DNA of 64,000 nucleotides, taken from positions 162,584 to 226,583 of the forward strand of contig CAJNDS010002673.1 of NCBI GenBank assembly GCA_905221605.1, written 5' to 3'. Source of the DNA: Symbiodinium natans. Its lineage: Eukaryota > Sar > Dinophyceae > Suessiales > Symbiodiniaceae. Both the position numbers and the translations under genes were made by a program. The notes beneath the pieces were generated by a model. It did no database searches, was not told the DNA's origin, and saw nothing but the letters and a program-made list of their open reading frames with translations. Below are positions 33,799 through 43,999 of this stretch, piece by piece (position 1 is the first letter of the stretch; every line of letters begins with the position of its first letter).

Positions 33799-33891
33799 CT
33801 TGAAGGTTCATGGGTGGCTAGAAGCAGGGCTATAAGTACCTATGATATGGGTTACTTTGCTTTTAGCCCTACTGATAAGTACCCATGAAGG
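33799..33891. repeat. B-family introner-like element
   Basis: CTTGAAGGTTCATGGGTGGC at the left pairs with AAGTACCCATGAAGGG at the right. Confidence 0.65.
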
Positions 33892-34280
33892 GTTTATAGG
33901 GTTCAGGCTTCCCGTGGTGCGACTCAGAGTGCTTCGGTTGTCGTTTGTTTTTTCATGCAGCACGAGGATCGATCCGGTTCCCTGCCCACCGAAGTAGCAG
34001 CATGCGGTTTAGGGTTTATAGGGTTTAGGGTTTAGGGTTTTTGCTTCAATCATTCTGGTCGTCTGATAGAGCGAACTCCATAGCACTGGCTTGAGCTGTT
34101 GAACTTTCGAGTCAATGAAGGTTGTGGCGCACATTGCAGGGCATTCCAGGAAAGGTGAAACGGTTGGTGCAGCTTGAAGACCCTGGCAAGGAATATGCAA
34201 ACAGCACCTCAGTCTACAGGAAGACTTCACGCAAGAAGTAGGCCATGTGAATCAGCTGCTGGTGACAGGTGCGCGCTGCA

Positions 34281-34652
34281 CCAACGAAGCTGCAGAAGCA
34301 GGCTGCGAGCCGAGTGCAGCTCACGTCCTGCAGTGAGTCTTGCCTTGCTTGTCACGCGAGCGAATTCCTGGAGGAAGCCCTTGCCGCTGTGAATGCTGCA
34401 TCTGCCGGCCTGCCATCCCAGCCTGCAGCGGCTACGGGCCCAGCAGACCCAGCCGCAGCAGCCGCCGGGACAGCCGTGGCCGCGCCACCAAAACCGGTTG
34501 CACCTGCACGTCCGGAGCTTGGTTGCAGTCCTTGCAGCGATGGAATACCAGAATCCCTACCCTGGCCCAAACCTGAGATAAGTCGTGTCCATGTCCTTCC
34601 TAGCTCAGCGCCGCAGTGTGCTCAAAAAGTAGAGTCTTTCAGCACAAGTTGA
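34281..34652 (+). CDS. Candidate Ala/Pro- or Gln/Pro-rich exon
   Basis: Two overlapping + frames remain open, one Ala/Pro-rich (SEFLEEALAAVNAASAGLPS), one Gln/Pro-rich (QRLRAQQTQPQQPPGQP). Both look compositionally plausible, so the frame is undecided. Confidence 0.35.
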   Translation, partial: PTKLQKQAASRVQLTSCSESCLACHASEFLEEALAAVNAASAGLPSQPAAATGPADPAAAAAGTAVAAPPKPVAPARPELGCSPCSDGIPESLPWPKPEISRVHVLPSSAPQCAQKVESFSTS

Positions 34653-35540
34653 TCATACAGTATCATGGCAGTGGCTACTCTGCGAAACGGATCGAGCCTT
34701 TTTGTCCCAAACATCTCCGAACTCTTAACTCTTAACCCACCTGGTGTTTTTTTGTGGTTAGTTTAGGTATGGTCCTTAGGGCCTTAGGGTTAACGGTTTT
34801 AGGATTGTTTTGGGGTCTCAAGCTCCCAGGCATTTGGGTTTTGGGGGTTAGGGTTAGAGCTTTAGCGTCTATAGGGTTTCAAACAGGCCTGGTTTCAAAA
34901 GAGTCTTAAGCTCCTGCCCTAAACCCTAAACCCTAAACCCTAAACCCTAACTGGATCTTCACCTTTTCAAACTTTCCGGAGGCCAGTCCTTGAGGGTTTT
35001 AGGGTTTAGGCTTTAGGGTTTAGGGTTTAGGGTTTAGCCTTTTGTGAGAAGTTTCTGAGTGGGGCTACGGAACCCTAACCCCTAAACTTCCTAAACTTCG
35101 GCTTTCTGGAGGGTTTAAGATATTTGGCGTTGGGTTTGGGGTTTCAGGTTTTGAGTCTGACAGGGGATTCGGAGTAAAAAAAGGCACATTCTTTCACTCC
35201 TGGTTCTTGCAAGGGAAGAGAATCAGGGTTACAACTTTTGGTTTTGGGGATGTTCGGGGTTTCGAACCCTAACCCTAAACCCTAAACCCTCTCTAGCTCG
35301 GCTTGTGAAAGGTGTTGCCCTTCCAGCCGCCATCGCCGCGAAGATGAAGAAGAAGGCAATTGGGCCATTTTGCCCCCTTCAGTTTTAGGGTTTAGGGCTT
35401 AGGGTATGACAAGAACTGAAGAACCTGTCTATGTGACCAAATCTGCTTCCCCTTGGCAACTCCTCCGCCAAAGTCCCTACCATAAGCGTCGCTGTTGCGT
35501 TCAAGTCCTCAAACCTGGGACTTCGACCCTGAACCCGACT

Positions 35541-35651
35541 CGAAGGTTAATGGGTACTTAGAAGTAATGTTACGAGTGCCCCCAAAGAAGGTTATAGTTT
35601 TGGTTGTCTTACCTTTAACCCTTACTTTAACTCTGCCTATGAAACTTCAAA
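35541..35651. repeat. B-family element, degenerate
   Basis: CGAAGGTTAATGGGTACTTAG at the left; right arm TATGAAACTTCAAAAG. Confidence 0.5.
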
Positions 35652-35721
35652 AGTGTGTGCATGTATATAATCAATAAATAAATAAATACATATATATATA
35701 TACACATACCCTTCACCTTAG

Positions 35722-35811
35722 CTGCCGAACTCAAGCTTGGCCACATGTGTCAGATGATGGCCCGAGCAGTTTTTACCACCTACTGCAGGAGTCAAAAGAA
35801 ACATCCGTCTC
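35722..35811 (+). CDS. Candidate exon, unknown protein
   Basis: After CCTTAG the frame AAELKLGHMCQMMARAVF then TTYCRSQKKHPSH is coding-like and ends at a palindrome cluster. Confidence 0.4.
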
Positions 35812-35896
35812 ATGTTTTATAAAACATTCCCACGCTAACTAATGTTTTATAAAACATTAGCCTCATGTTTTATAAAACATTCCCATGCTAACTCGA
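35812..35896. repeat. Three copies of a 16-bp perfect palindrome
   Basis: ATGTTTTATAAAACAT at 35812-35827, 35842-35857 and 35865-35880. TTCCCACGCTAACT and TTCCCATGCTAACT follow copies one and three. Confidence 0.9.
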
Positions 35897-36189
35897 AAAG
35901 CAAAGAATCCGGTCTCACCTCGAAGTTGACTACTTGACGGGGCATTCTGAGACTTAGCAGAGCACCAAACGCATGTAGCTACTTTGCTTCGGCTTTCGGG
36001 GGCGGTTCATGTCCTCGCGCCGCTGCGCCATGAGACGCAGCAGTCTGCTCTCAGACGTCCGCAGCTCTCACGTGGGCTGCTTCCGGGCTGATCAGAGCGC
36101 AGTGAGGCATGGTTTCAAGCACACTCAGGATTTTCGAGTGGGCCCTGCTTCTGATACCCACCCGGGTGATTTGCAGCAGCTAGGTTGGC

Positions 36190-36505
36190 TTTTGGGATAC
36201 TTGTTCTTTTCCTTGGATCCAAGACACTGGCAAAACACGTTTTTTCCTTACTTGGGTGTAGAAGGGATCCAAGATATTCACGCTTTTTAGGGTTCCGAAC
36301 CCCCAGCTAAACCGTAACCGCCGTAACCCCTAAACCCAAACCCCCTAACCCCCAAACCTTAAACCATAAACCCTAAGGGACTCAAGATATACATATTTTT
36401 CCTGATTTGGGTGTATAAGGGACACACGATATACACACCTTCCTGCCGTAGACGTATAAGGGACACAAGATATACACATTTTTACGGGGTTCCTAACCCC
36501 CCTGA
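36190..36505. repeat. Degenerate repeats with GGGA(C/T)ACAAGATATACAC core
   Basis: About four units of roughly 60 bp share TTGGGTGTATAAGGGACACA.GATATACACA-like sequence, split by a CCCTAAA array. No other copies in the window. Confidence 0.6.
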
Positions 36506-36578
36506 ACCCTAAACCCCAAACCCCAAACCCCAAACCCTAAACCCTAAACCCTAAACCCGTTAAAAGCCGCCAGCCCAG

Positions 36579-36658
36579 GCAACTTCTCTGCTTCGGCCTC
36601 TGCCGGCCTCTACGGCTGGGCGGCTCGGGGGCGGACGGACAAGCTAGCGCTGCTGCTG
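36579..36658 (+). CDS. Ankyrin gene exon 1 (first recognised)
   Basis: AGLYGWAARGRTDKLALLL, an ankyrin helix pair. The GC at 36659 is taken as donor because the next exon then continues the repeat. Start approximate. Confidence 0.6.
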
Positions 36659-39600
36659 GCTCCTCGGTTGACCTCCTCTGAAGGATTTTTTTAGAGGGTT
36701 TTCCAGGCTTTTCCGGGATTTTTGGGCCTTTACCTCCTTTGAGGGGTTTTAGAGAAACCCTAAACCCTGAACCCTGAACCCTAAACCCTAAACCCTAAAC
36801 CCCAGGACCAGAGCGGGGATCTCAACTCCCGGGACTCGGGCGGGCGGACGCCTCTCCATGGCGCCAGCGGCAACGGCCACGAGGAAGCACTGGCCTGGCT
36901 TCTCTCAAAGGAGGCGGCGCCTCAACAGCTCCTTCATCGGGAGTATAATAGGGGGGTACTACAATCCCTATGAAGGACTGTTAGTATCTGTTACTATAAG
37001 GGGGGACATCCCAAGTTGAGGGCCGAGTGCATGTTTCGGGTTTGGAAAATTCTGGTTTAGGCATGGTTTCGGCTGCTCACGCAAGCGTAGCACCGTAAAC
37101 CCTGAACCCTGAACCCTGAACCCTGAACCGCACCCTTACCTTATAAAGTCATGCTGCTTTCCAAGCCTTGAACCCTGGCGCAGGCATCTGCAGACGAGGC
37201 CGACTATCGTGGTCAGCGCCCGATACATCTGGCTGCTCTCGGCGGCCACGTGCAAGCCACATCTTTGTTTCTTGGTGGAGGGCCACAGCCTACAGCCAGA
37301 CCCGAAAGCCCTGTAGGAATTAGGGTTTAGGGTTTAGGGTGTTATTGCGGGGGGGGAGGACTGGATTCCTGGGAGCCTGGCCATGACGCGCCACCCGAAG
37401 TCCCTAAAGCGAGGGCACCCTTGCTGCCGAATACCAGGGTTTCGGGTTTAGCGTTTAGGCTTCAGGGTTTGGGGTTTGGGGTGTGGGGTTTAGGCTTTAG
37501 GGTTTAGGGTCTAGGGTTGTCGGGCTCCAGCACTTGTTTTTGTTCATTCCGTAGTCCAGGGTGCCCAAGAAACAGAGCCGCTTTCTCTGGAACCGGCCCG
37601 AACGAAAATCGCCTTCGTCAACACAGAACGCAGGCTTCTGCAGTCTCATGCGGCTGCCGCCGGAACTGATGACAACGGACAAGAGCCTTTGCATCTGGCA
37701 GTGCAGGCAGACGCACCGGAGGCCGGAAGCAAGAACCCCGAACCCCAAACCCTAAACTCTAAACCCCAATCCCTATACAACCCCTAAACCCCTAAGCCCC
37801 TAAACCCCTGGACCCCTAAACCCCTAAACCCCTAAACCCCTAAACCCCTAAACCCCGGATCGGTCTTTTGTGTTTGTGTGTGTGCGTGTGTGTGCCTCTC
37901 GGGCATTGGGAGTTGGATTTCGAGGCTTGCAACCAAGAGCTTCTCGTTGGGGTCCAGGGTTGAGGCTTAAAACGGTTTGGGGTTTGGGGTTCAGGGTTTA
38001 GGGTTTGGGGTTTGGGGTTTAGTCGTTTAGGGCTTAGGGGTTTTCACTTGTTTCGAAGGTGGCCTACTTGCTTTTGATGTCGGGCGCCGACCCTGAGAAA
38101 GCAGATTCCTGGGGCATGACTCCCCTGCATTGGGCAGCTTTTTCGGGGCACGTGGCTTGCACGGAACTGCTGCTGCTCAGCCCGATTTGGGGACCCTTTG
38201 TACATCCTTTCGGCGAGCACGTAGCCCGAAACCCTAAACCCGAAACCCTAAACTCTCAACCGCAAACCCTAAAAACCCTAAAAACCCTAAAAACCCTAAA
38301 ACCCTAAACCCCAAACCTAAACCCTTCACCCAAACCTAAACCCTAAACCCCAAACCCTAAACCCCTAAACCCTAAACCCTAAACCCTAAACCCTAAACCC
38401 TAAACCCTAAAACCCTAAAACCCTAAAACCCTAAAACCCTAAACCCTAAACCCTAAACCCTAAACCCTAAACCCTAAACCCTACCTCAACCTTACCAAAA
38501 ACGGCAAACATCTGGCAAAGCCCTCCAACCTGGCAGCTGCGGGGAGCCTGAGTCCTAAGAACCCATCACGACCATTTGAGCATTTAGAAGTCAGGGTTTA
38601 GGTATAGGGTTTAGGGTTCTAGGGTTTTAGGGTTTAGGGTTTAGGGTTTAGAATTCAGGGTTTAGGGTTTTGTAAACCCACCACACCAAAGCCCAAACTT
38701 CTCCAGAATCTTTACGGCCGGCTGCTGTCTAAGCCCTAAAACCCAAAACTTCTTACGCAAAACCTTTCTAAACCCAAAACCCCTGCAAGTCTCCGTAGCC
38801 TTGGTACCCAAAACTTGCGCAAGCCCTAAACACTGAGCCCTTCCGTAAACCCGAAACCCTAAACCTTCTGCAGACCCGAAACCCTAAACCCTAGGCCTTA
38901 TCAACGTACATTTCAGGTAGGCGGGCGGCAAAAAAACCTTATCCCGACCCTAAACCCTAAACCCTAAACCCTAAACCCTAAACCCTAAACCCTAAACCCT
39001 AAACCCTAAACCCTAAACCCTAAACCTTATCCAGACCCTAAGTAGGCTGTCTGCGGGTGCCTCCGTGCATGTCCGTGACAGCGATGGGCAGACGCCCTTG
39101 CACTGGGCTTCCCGGGGCCACTCCGAGGTTGGGTTTAGGGTTTAGGGTTTAGGGTTTAGGGTTTAGGGTTTAGGGTTTAGGGTTTAGGGTTTAGGGTTAG
39201 TTTAGGGTTTAGGGTTTAGGGGTTTAGGGGTTTAGGGTTTTAGGGTTTAGGGTTTAGGGAATTAAGGAATTACGGCTTAGGGAATTCTAGGGGAATTATA
39301 GGGATTTAGGGAATTGGGGTTCAGGATTTAGGGGAGTTATGGAATTATGGAATTAGCGGCTTAGGGAACTAGGGTTTCGGATTTGGGGTTTGGAGTCTTC
39401 TGGTGCTTCGTCCTGTTGGGGCCTTCTGTTGGTTTATACGGTCTTCGGGTTGAGGGCCAAGGGACGGGCAGGCTATGAGAGAGCAGGTTTAGGTTCTGGC
39501 TATCGGGGGGGGGGGGGCGCATCATGATCAACACAAGAAGAGATGGTCTGACTCTTGCACGCCCTTCCACGAATTTGGGTGCTGAGGTTAAAAAGGGTTG

Positions 39601-40502
39601 CAGGAGGTCTGCCGCCAAGCTAGGCTGGCATTTGGATACAGGGGCCAAGGTACTTGGAGGTTCATGGTAACTTAAAGACCAATTATAACTGTACTTCTAA
39701 CTGTACTTCTAGCCATGTTGGGGGCACTTAAGGGCTTATGAGTGGGTTAGAAGTACAGTTGCAATTGGGGGTAATAAGTACCATGAACCTCCAAGTGAAC
39801 CCTAAACTCTAGATCCTAGACCCTAAGCCCCTAAACAAGCTCGTTACGATTGGTTAATAAGTACCATGAGCCTCCAAGTAGTGTGTGTGTGTGTGTGAGA
39901 GAGAGAGAGCGAGTGAGACAGAGAAGGGGCCCATTTGCACCCATAGAGCCTAGACTAGCCTAGGCGCCGCTGAAGCTACATTAAAGCCCTAAACCCTAAA
40001 CCCTAAACCCTAAGAATGATTGCTCGACTTGCGGAAGGTTTCCTATGCGCTCTTGGCCTTTGGTGCTGAAGCGGATGCCAGCGACATCGATGGGAGGAAG
40101 CCGGCGGACTGGGCCCACGGCGAAGCTAGGAGGGTTTAGGGTTTAGGGTTTAGGGTCTAGGGTCTAGGGTCTAGGGTCTAGGGTTTAGGCCCTTGGGGCT
40201 ATTTTTTGTTTTTCCATTTTGGGGTTTAAGAGCATCACATTCAGGAATATTTGTTCAGAGGGTTTAACAGGCCATCGTAGCCCGAGTATCCCTAAACCCT
40301 AGGCCCTAAACCCTAAACCCCAAACCCCAAACCCTAAACCCTAAACTCTAAGCCCTAAACCCTAAACGCTAACCCCCCCCCCCTCCCTTTTCAAGGGCCA
40401 GCCTAGGAAGGGGACTACGCGCTGGAGGCGCTGTTGCGGCAGCAGGCTCGTGAGCCGCGCGGAGGGCCACCCCCGTGGATCATCGATGTTCCTCCCACTT
40501 GA
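36579..40502 (+). CDS. Ankyrin-repeat protein gene, eight exons, 3' end present
   Basis: Eight + strand exons join in frame into consecutive ankyrin repeats of the form G.TPLH.A...GH.E....LL..GAD. Joins that rebuild the 33-residue consensus include KLALLL/DQSGDLN, WLLSKE/ASADEADYRGQ, AVQADAPE/VAYLLLMSGAD, TELL/LSAGASVHV, RGHSE/VSYALLAFGAE and GEARR/EGDYALEALL. The protein ends ...WIIDVPPT with TGA at 40500. Ankyrin repeats bind other proteins; the partner is unknown. On this reconstruction four introns start with GC and three with GT; nearly all lie in phase 0. Introns are 245 to about 900 bp and contain telomere-like arrays and, in one case, half an A-family element. The 5' end is not located. 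The reconstruction rests on frame and consensus fit, with no transcript evidence. Confidence 0.85.
36806..36913 (+). CDS. Ankyrin gene exon 2
   Basis: 36 codons from CCCAG: DLNSRDSGGRTPLHGASG then NGHEEALAWLLSKE. Textbook TPLH and GH.E motifs. GC at 36914. Confidence 0.85.
36940..37015. repeat. A-family element, right half only (copy 4)
   Basis: Has the TACTACAATCCCTATGAAGGACTGTTAG interior and closes GGGGGACATCCCAAG, but no CTTGGGATG start. The intron begins at 36914 inside ankyrin-derived sequence. Confidence 0.65.
37184..37312 (+). CDS. Ankyrin gene exon 3
   Basis: 43 codons: DEADYRGQRPIHLAALGG then HVQATSLFLGGG, then a Pro-rich linker. GT at 37313; TTTAGGG array directly after. Confidence 0.82.
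37560..37721 (+). CDS. Ankyrin gene exon 4
   Basis: 54 codons from TCCAG. A linker with FVNTERRLLQSHAAAAG is followed by DDNGQEPLHLAVQADAPE. Ending at GAG and joining VAYLLL gives an exact consensus repeat length; the following bases GC are the donor. Longer open frames here are in another phase. Confidence 0.78.
38059..38171 (+). CDS. Ankyrin gene exon 5
   Basis: VAYLLLMSGADPEKADSWG then MTPLHWAAFSGHVACTEL. The donor is probably GC at 38172, giving ELL/LSAGASV with the next exon; alternatives three bases away exist. A large CCCTAAA array follows. Confidence 0.82.
38225..38486. repeat. CCCTAAA array, about 35 units, with CCCTAAAA variants
   Basis: The longest array in the window, including runs of CCCTAAAAA and CCCTAAAA, inside the intron after ankyrin exon 5. 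Confidence 0.95.
38945..39027. repeat. CCCTAAA array before ankyrin exon 6
   Basis: About eleven near-perfect units, 19 bases before the exon. Confidence 0.95.
39046..39127 (+). CDS. Ankyrin gene exon 6
   Basis: LSAGASVHVRDSDGQTPLHW then ASRGHSE. GT at 39128 begins GTTGGGTTTAGGG, so the donor abuts the array. Confidence 0.85.
39130..39265. repeat. TTTAGGG array after ankyrin exon 6
   Basis: About 18 units, degenerating to TTAGGGAATT variants up to 39370. Confidence 0.95.
39653..39795. repeat. C-family introner-like element, copy 1
   Basis: CTTGGAGGTTCATGGTAACTT left, AAGTACCATGAACCTCCAAG right, with inner pairs CTGTACTTCTAAC / GTTAGAAGTACAG. A second right end lies at 39840-39879. Confidence 0.9.
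40038..40133 (+). CDS. Ankyrin gene exon 7
   Basis: VSYALLAFGAEADASDIDG then RKPADWAHGEARR. Its donor GT at 40134 is the first GT of a TTTAGGG array (AGG/GTTTAGGG). Confidence 0.85.
40407..40502 (+). CDS. Ankyrin gene exon 8, terminal
   Basis: From CCTAG the frame EGDYALEALLRQQAREPRGG then PPPWIIDVPPT ends at TGA 40500-40502. Joins the previous exon in phase 0. Confidence 0.8.
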   Translation, partial: EGDYALEALLRQQAREPRGGPPPWIIDVPPT

Positions 40503-40693
40503 GCTTGCCCGCTACAAGGGCATAGGGTTTAGGGTTTAGGGTTTAGGGTTTAATTAGGGTTCAGGGTTGCTGAGGACAGGACGGACCCGAGGTGCCATGC
40601 TCGAGGATGTAGGTCAACAAGCCCTCGCGACGTCGACCCCAATGTCTACTATTGGTCGAGTGCTGCTTGACGGAGTTACTTGCATTTCAAGCC

Positions 40694-40796
40694 AACGGGG
40701 GTTTACGAAAATAAGGGACCCTGAACCTTGACCCTAACTAATGGGATTCCCTTCTTATATATCCCAATAAGGTACCCCTGTTTTCGGAAACCGCCA
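40694..40796. repeat. E-family introner-like element
   Basis: GGGGGTTTACGAAAATAAGGG at the left pairs with CCCCTGTTTTCGGAAACC at the right. Confidence 0.7.
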
Positions 40797-40990
40797 ATGA
40801 GCCGAAGAAGCTTGAGGCTCGCAATGGCGCTGCAAGTCTCACCAGTCTCATCGACTGCTCCGAGCGTCTTCGGGAAAAATGGCTGCAAGTGCACGCGTGC
40901 CTGTCGCAGGCATATGTAGATATGTATGTATGCTTGTTTGCTTGCGTTATTTTGTTTAGTTTGTTTGACGGGGGCCTTGGTTTCGATTCT

Positions 40991-41069
<79 letters not shown>
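40991..41069. repeat. (TTG)n microsatellite, about 26 units
   Basis: Uninterrupted TTG/TGT trinucleotide, followed by T/G-rich low-complexity DNA to 41340. Long open frames across it are artefacts. Confidence 0.97.
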
Positions 41070-41361
41070 ACATGCTGGCTTGGTGGCTTGGTCGCTTGCT
41101 TGTTTGTGTGTTTGTCTGGTTGTTCTGTTTTTGTGTTGTGTGTGCGTGCGTCTCGTTTTGTGGTGTTATGTTTTGTTTGGTTTATGTGTATGTCCGTTTG
41201 CTTGGTTGTCTGGCTTGTTTTTTTTTGGTTGTGTGTCTTCTGTTTGCGTGTGTGTCTGGTTGGTTTAGTTTAGTTTGCTTGCGTTCTTGCTTGTTTGTTT
41301 GTTTTGCTGTGTTGTTTGTTGCTCTTGTGTGCATGTGTGTTTATCTCTTTACATCCATATA

Positions 41362-41430
41362 CACACACATACATACATACATACATACATACATACATGC
41401 AGGCATGCATGCATGCATGCATGCATGCAG
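41362..41430. repeat. (ACAT)n and (GCAT)n tetranucleotide tracts
   Basis: About nine ACAT units, then about seven GCAT units. Confidence 0.95.
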
Positions 41431-41577
41431 AACACACATATGCCCGCAGATTTATATGTGCCATATACAAACCTTTGTCCATGTAAGCATGCATTCATGA
41501 CCTGCACTTTCATGGTTTTGAATTTGTTTAGTGACAGGCTGGTACACAGTACTTTTTGCCATCTTCTTTTGATGGTC

Positions 41578-41690
41578 AGAGAAGCGAACAGTGCAGCGCT
41601 GCAGGCGCAGCCCCGGGTCTTCAACGTGGGCGATCGCGTGTGGTACTGGAACTCTGCCACATATCTGCCGGTACTTGCTGCTACGCCGAC
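41578..41690 (+). pseudogene. Possible retroelement polyprotein fragment
   Basis: Frame REANSAALQAQPRVFNVG then DRVWYWNSATYLP. The V.DRVWYW segment resembles sequences after the integrase core in LTR-retrotransposon polyproteins. Nothing else of such an element is present and the foldback transposon interrupts just after. Weak. Confidence 0.35.
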
Positions 41691-41720
41691 TGCTACGACG
41701 ACGACTACTACTCCTATTGG

Positions 41721-42419
41721 TTGGGTGGATTCAAGAAGGCCTGTGGCTGGCCTCACTAAAACTCTCAACATAAGTTGCTCAAAATTGTTTGGCAAACTTT
41801 CTCAAAAGTTTTCGAAACATTTGGAATTGTTTGGGACGTAGTCTTAAAACTTTCCCAAAGTTTCTCAAAACTTTCCCAAACTTTCTCAAAACTTTCGCAA
41901 TCCTTTTCAAAACTTTCCCAAACTTTCTTGAACGTTTCCCAAACTTTCTTAAAACTTTTCAAAACTTTCACAATATTTTCAAAAGTTTCCGCGGGCCCGG
42001 AATTCAACGTAACTTATGTTGAGTGAGCCCTTGTTTTATTCAAAATACAATTAAAAGAAAGGGCCGCTCAACGTAAGTTATGTTGAATTTTGGGCAAGCG
42101 AGAACTTGCAGAAATCCAAAACAAGTTTTCAAAACTTTCTCGAAGTTTTCGAATCTTTCTCAAAAGTCTTCAAAACTTTCTTAAACGTTTTGAAGAATAT
42201 TTGGAAACTTTTGAAAACAATCGAAAACTTTGGAAGAATTTTTGGAAACTTTTCAAGAATATTTGACAACTTTTGAGGAGGTTTTGGAAACTTTTGAAGA
42301 ATGTTTGAAAACTTTTGAAGAATATTTGGAAAGTTTTGTTACATTGTGTGCTCTATTAAAACCATACAAACCAACATAGGCCATGTTGATAATGCCACAG
42401 GCCTCTTGAATCCACCCAA
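41721..42419. mobile_element. Foldback DNA transposon (MITE) with 8-bp target duplication
   Basis: The 699-bp element starts TTGGGTGGATTCAAGAAGG and ends with the complement, CCTCTTGAATCCACCCAA; the terminal repeat of about 26 bp has one gap. CCTATTGG flanks both ends (41713-41720, 42420-42427) as a direct target duplication. Inside are tandem CTCAAAACTTTCCCAAA units on the left and complementary GAAGAATATTTGGAAAC units on the right. A nested pair CAACGTAACTTATGTTGA / CAACGTAAGTTATGTTGA surrounds the centre. No coding capacity. An 8-bp duplication suits hAT-type transposition (inference). It sits at the edge of a TAC/GAC-rich tract. Confidence 0.9.
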
Positions 42420-42427
42420 CCTATTGG

Positions 42428-43392
<965 letters not shown>

Positions 43393-43511
43393 TTATTAAT
43401 TGGTTACTCCTGCTGCTCCGGCTGCTGCGGCGATGAATACGACGACAGCGACGATGGCGACGATCTCGATGACGACGACGGGTCCCGGCTGCCACGGCTC
43501 CTACCACTACG

Positions 43512-43788
43512 ATGACATGCGTTGACTACGGCAATACCACAAAATTTGAACTATCGCTACGGCCTGTAGATGTGTTCCAGTTAGCTGCAAGCACCTTCCG
43601 CGGCCGAATTTCTAAGGAGCTCTCAGAACCGGACTCCTGGCACGCATCAATGACGGGAGCAGTGCTGAAGTTAAACGCCTCATGTGTTTCTCATTCCTTC
43701 TGCAAAGCGAAGGAAATGGCTCAGCACACGCATCAAGCAAGTGAACCGGCGGAAGGATGGCGCCGCTTCTGCAATTTGCTTACTTGGG
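43512..43788 (+). CDS. Candidate exon, unknown protein
   Basis: After the TAC block the + frame reads VDYGNTTKFELSLRPVDV and remains unbiased to about WRRFCNLLTW, where an E-family element begins. DYGN recalls a Tudor motif, but one motif is not enough to assign it. Confidence 0.4.
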
Positions 43789-43887
43789 GTTTTGCGAAAT
43801 CACGGGTGCCATTTTGGGGTCCTTCTTATCAGGGAATCCTTCTTTTCGGGGTCCATGTTTGGGGTCCCTTTTATTTCGTAAACCCCC
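43789..43887. repeat. E-family introner-like element
   Basis: GGGGTTTTGCGAAATCACGGG left, TTATTTCGTAAACCCCC right, inner GGGGTCC...GGGTCCC units. Confidence 0.7.
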
Positions 43888-43999
43888 ATTTTTTGGCGGC
43901 GTGCTCGCTTGTCACTGACCAACCCTTGCGCCCCAGCCCTCGCCTACAGGTGCCGGCAAGAGAGTCGAAGGCATGATAACCATGGCCCCAGGGTCTTCT

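Noticed and set aside
38225-38486. A chromosome end
   Set aside because: Arrays are short, in both orientations, degenerate and spread over 64 kb between exons; no terminal tract reaches a window edge.
40889-41500. 203-codon frame over the TTG tract
   Set aside because: Poly-Leu/Cys and Val-rich low-complexity translation of T/G-rich DNA.
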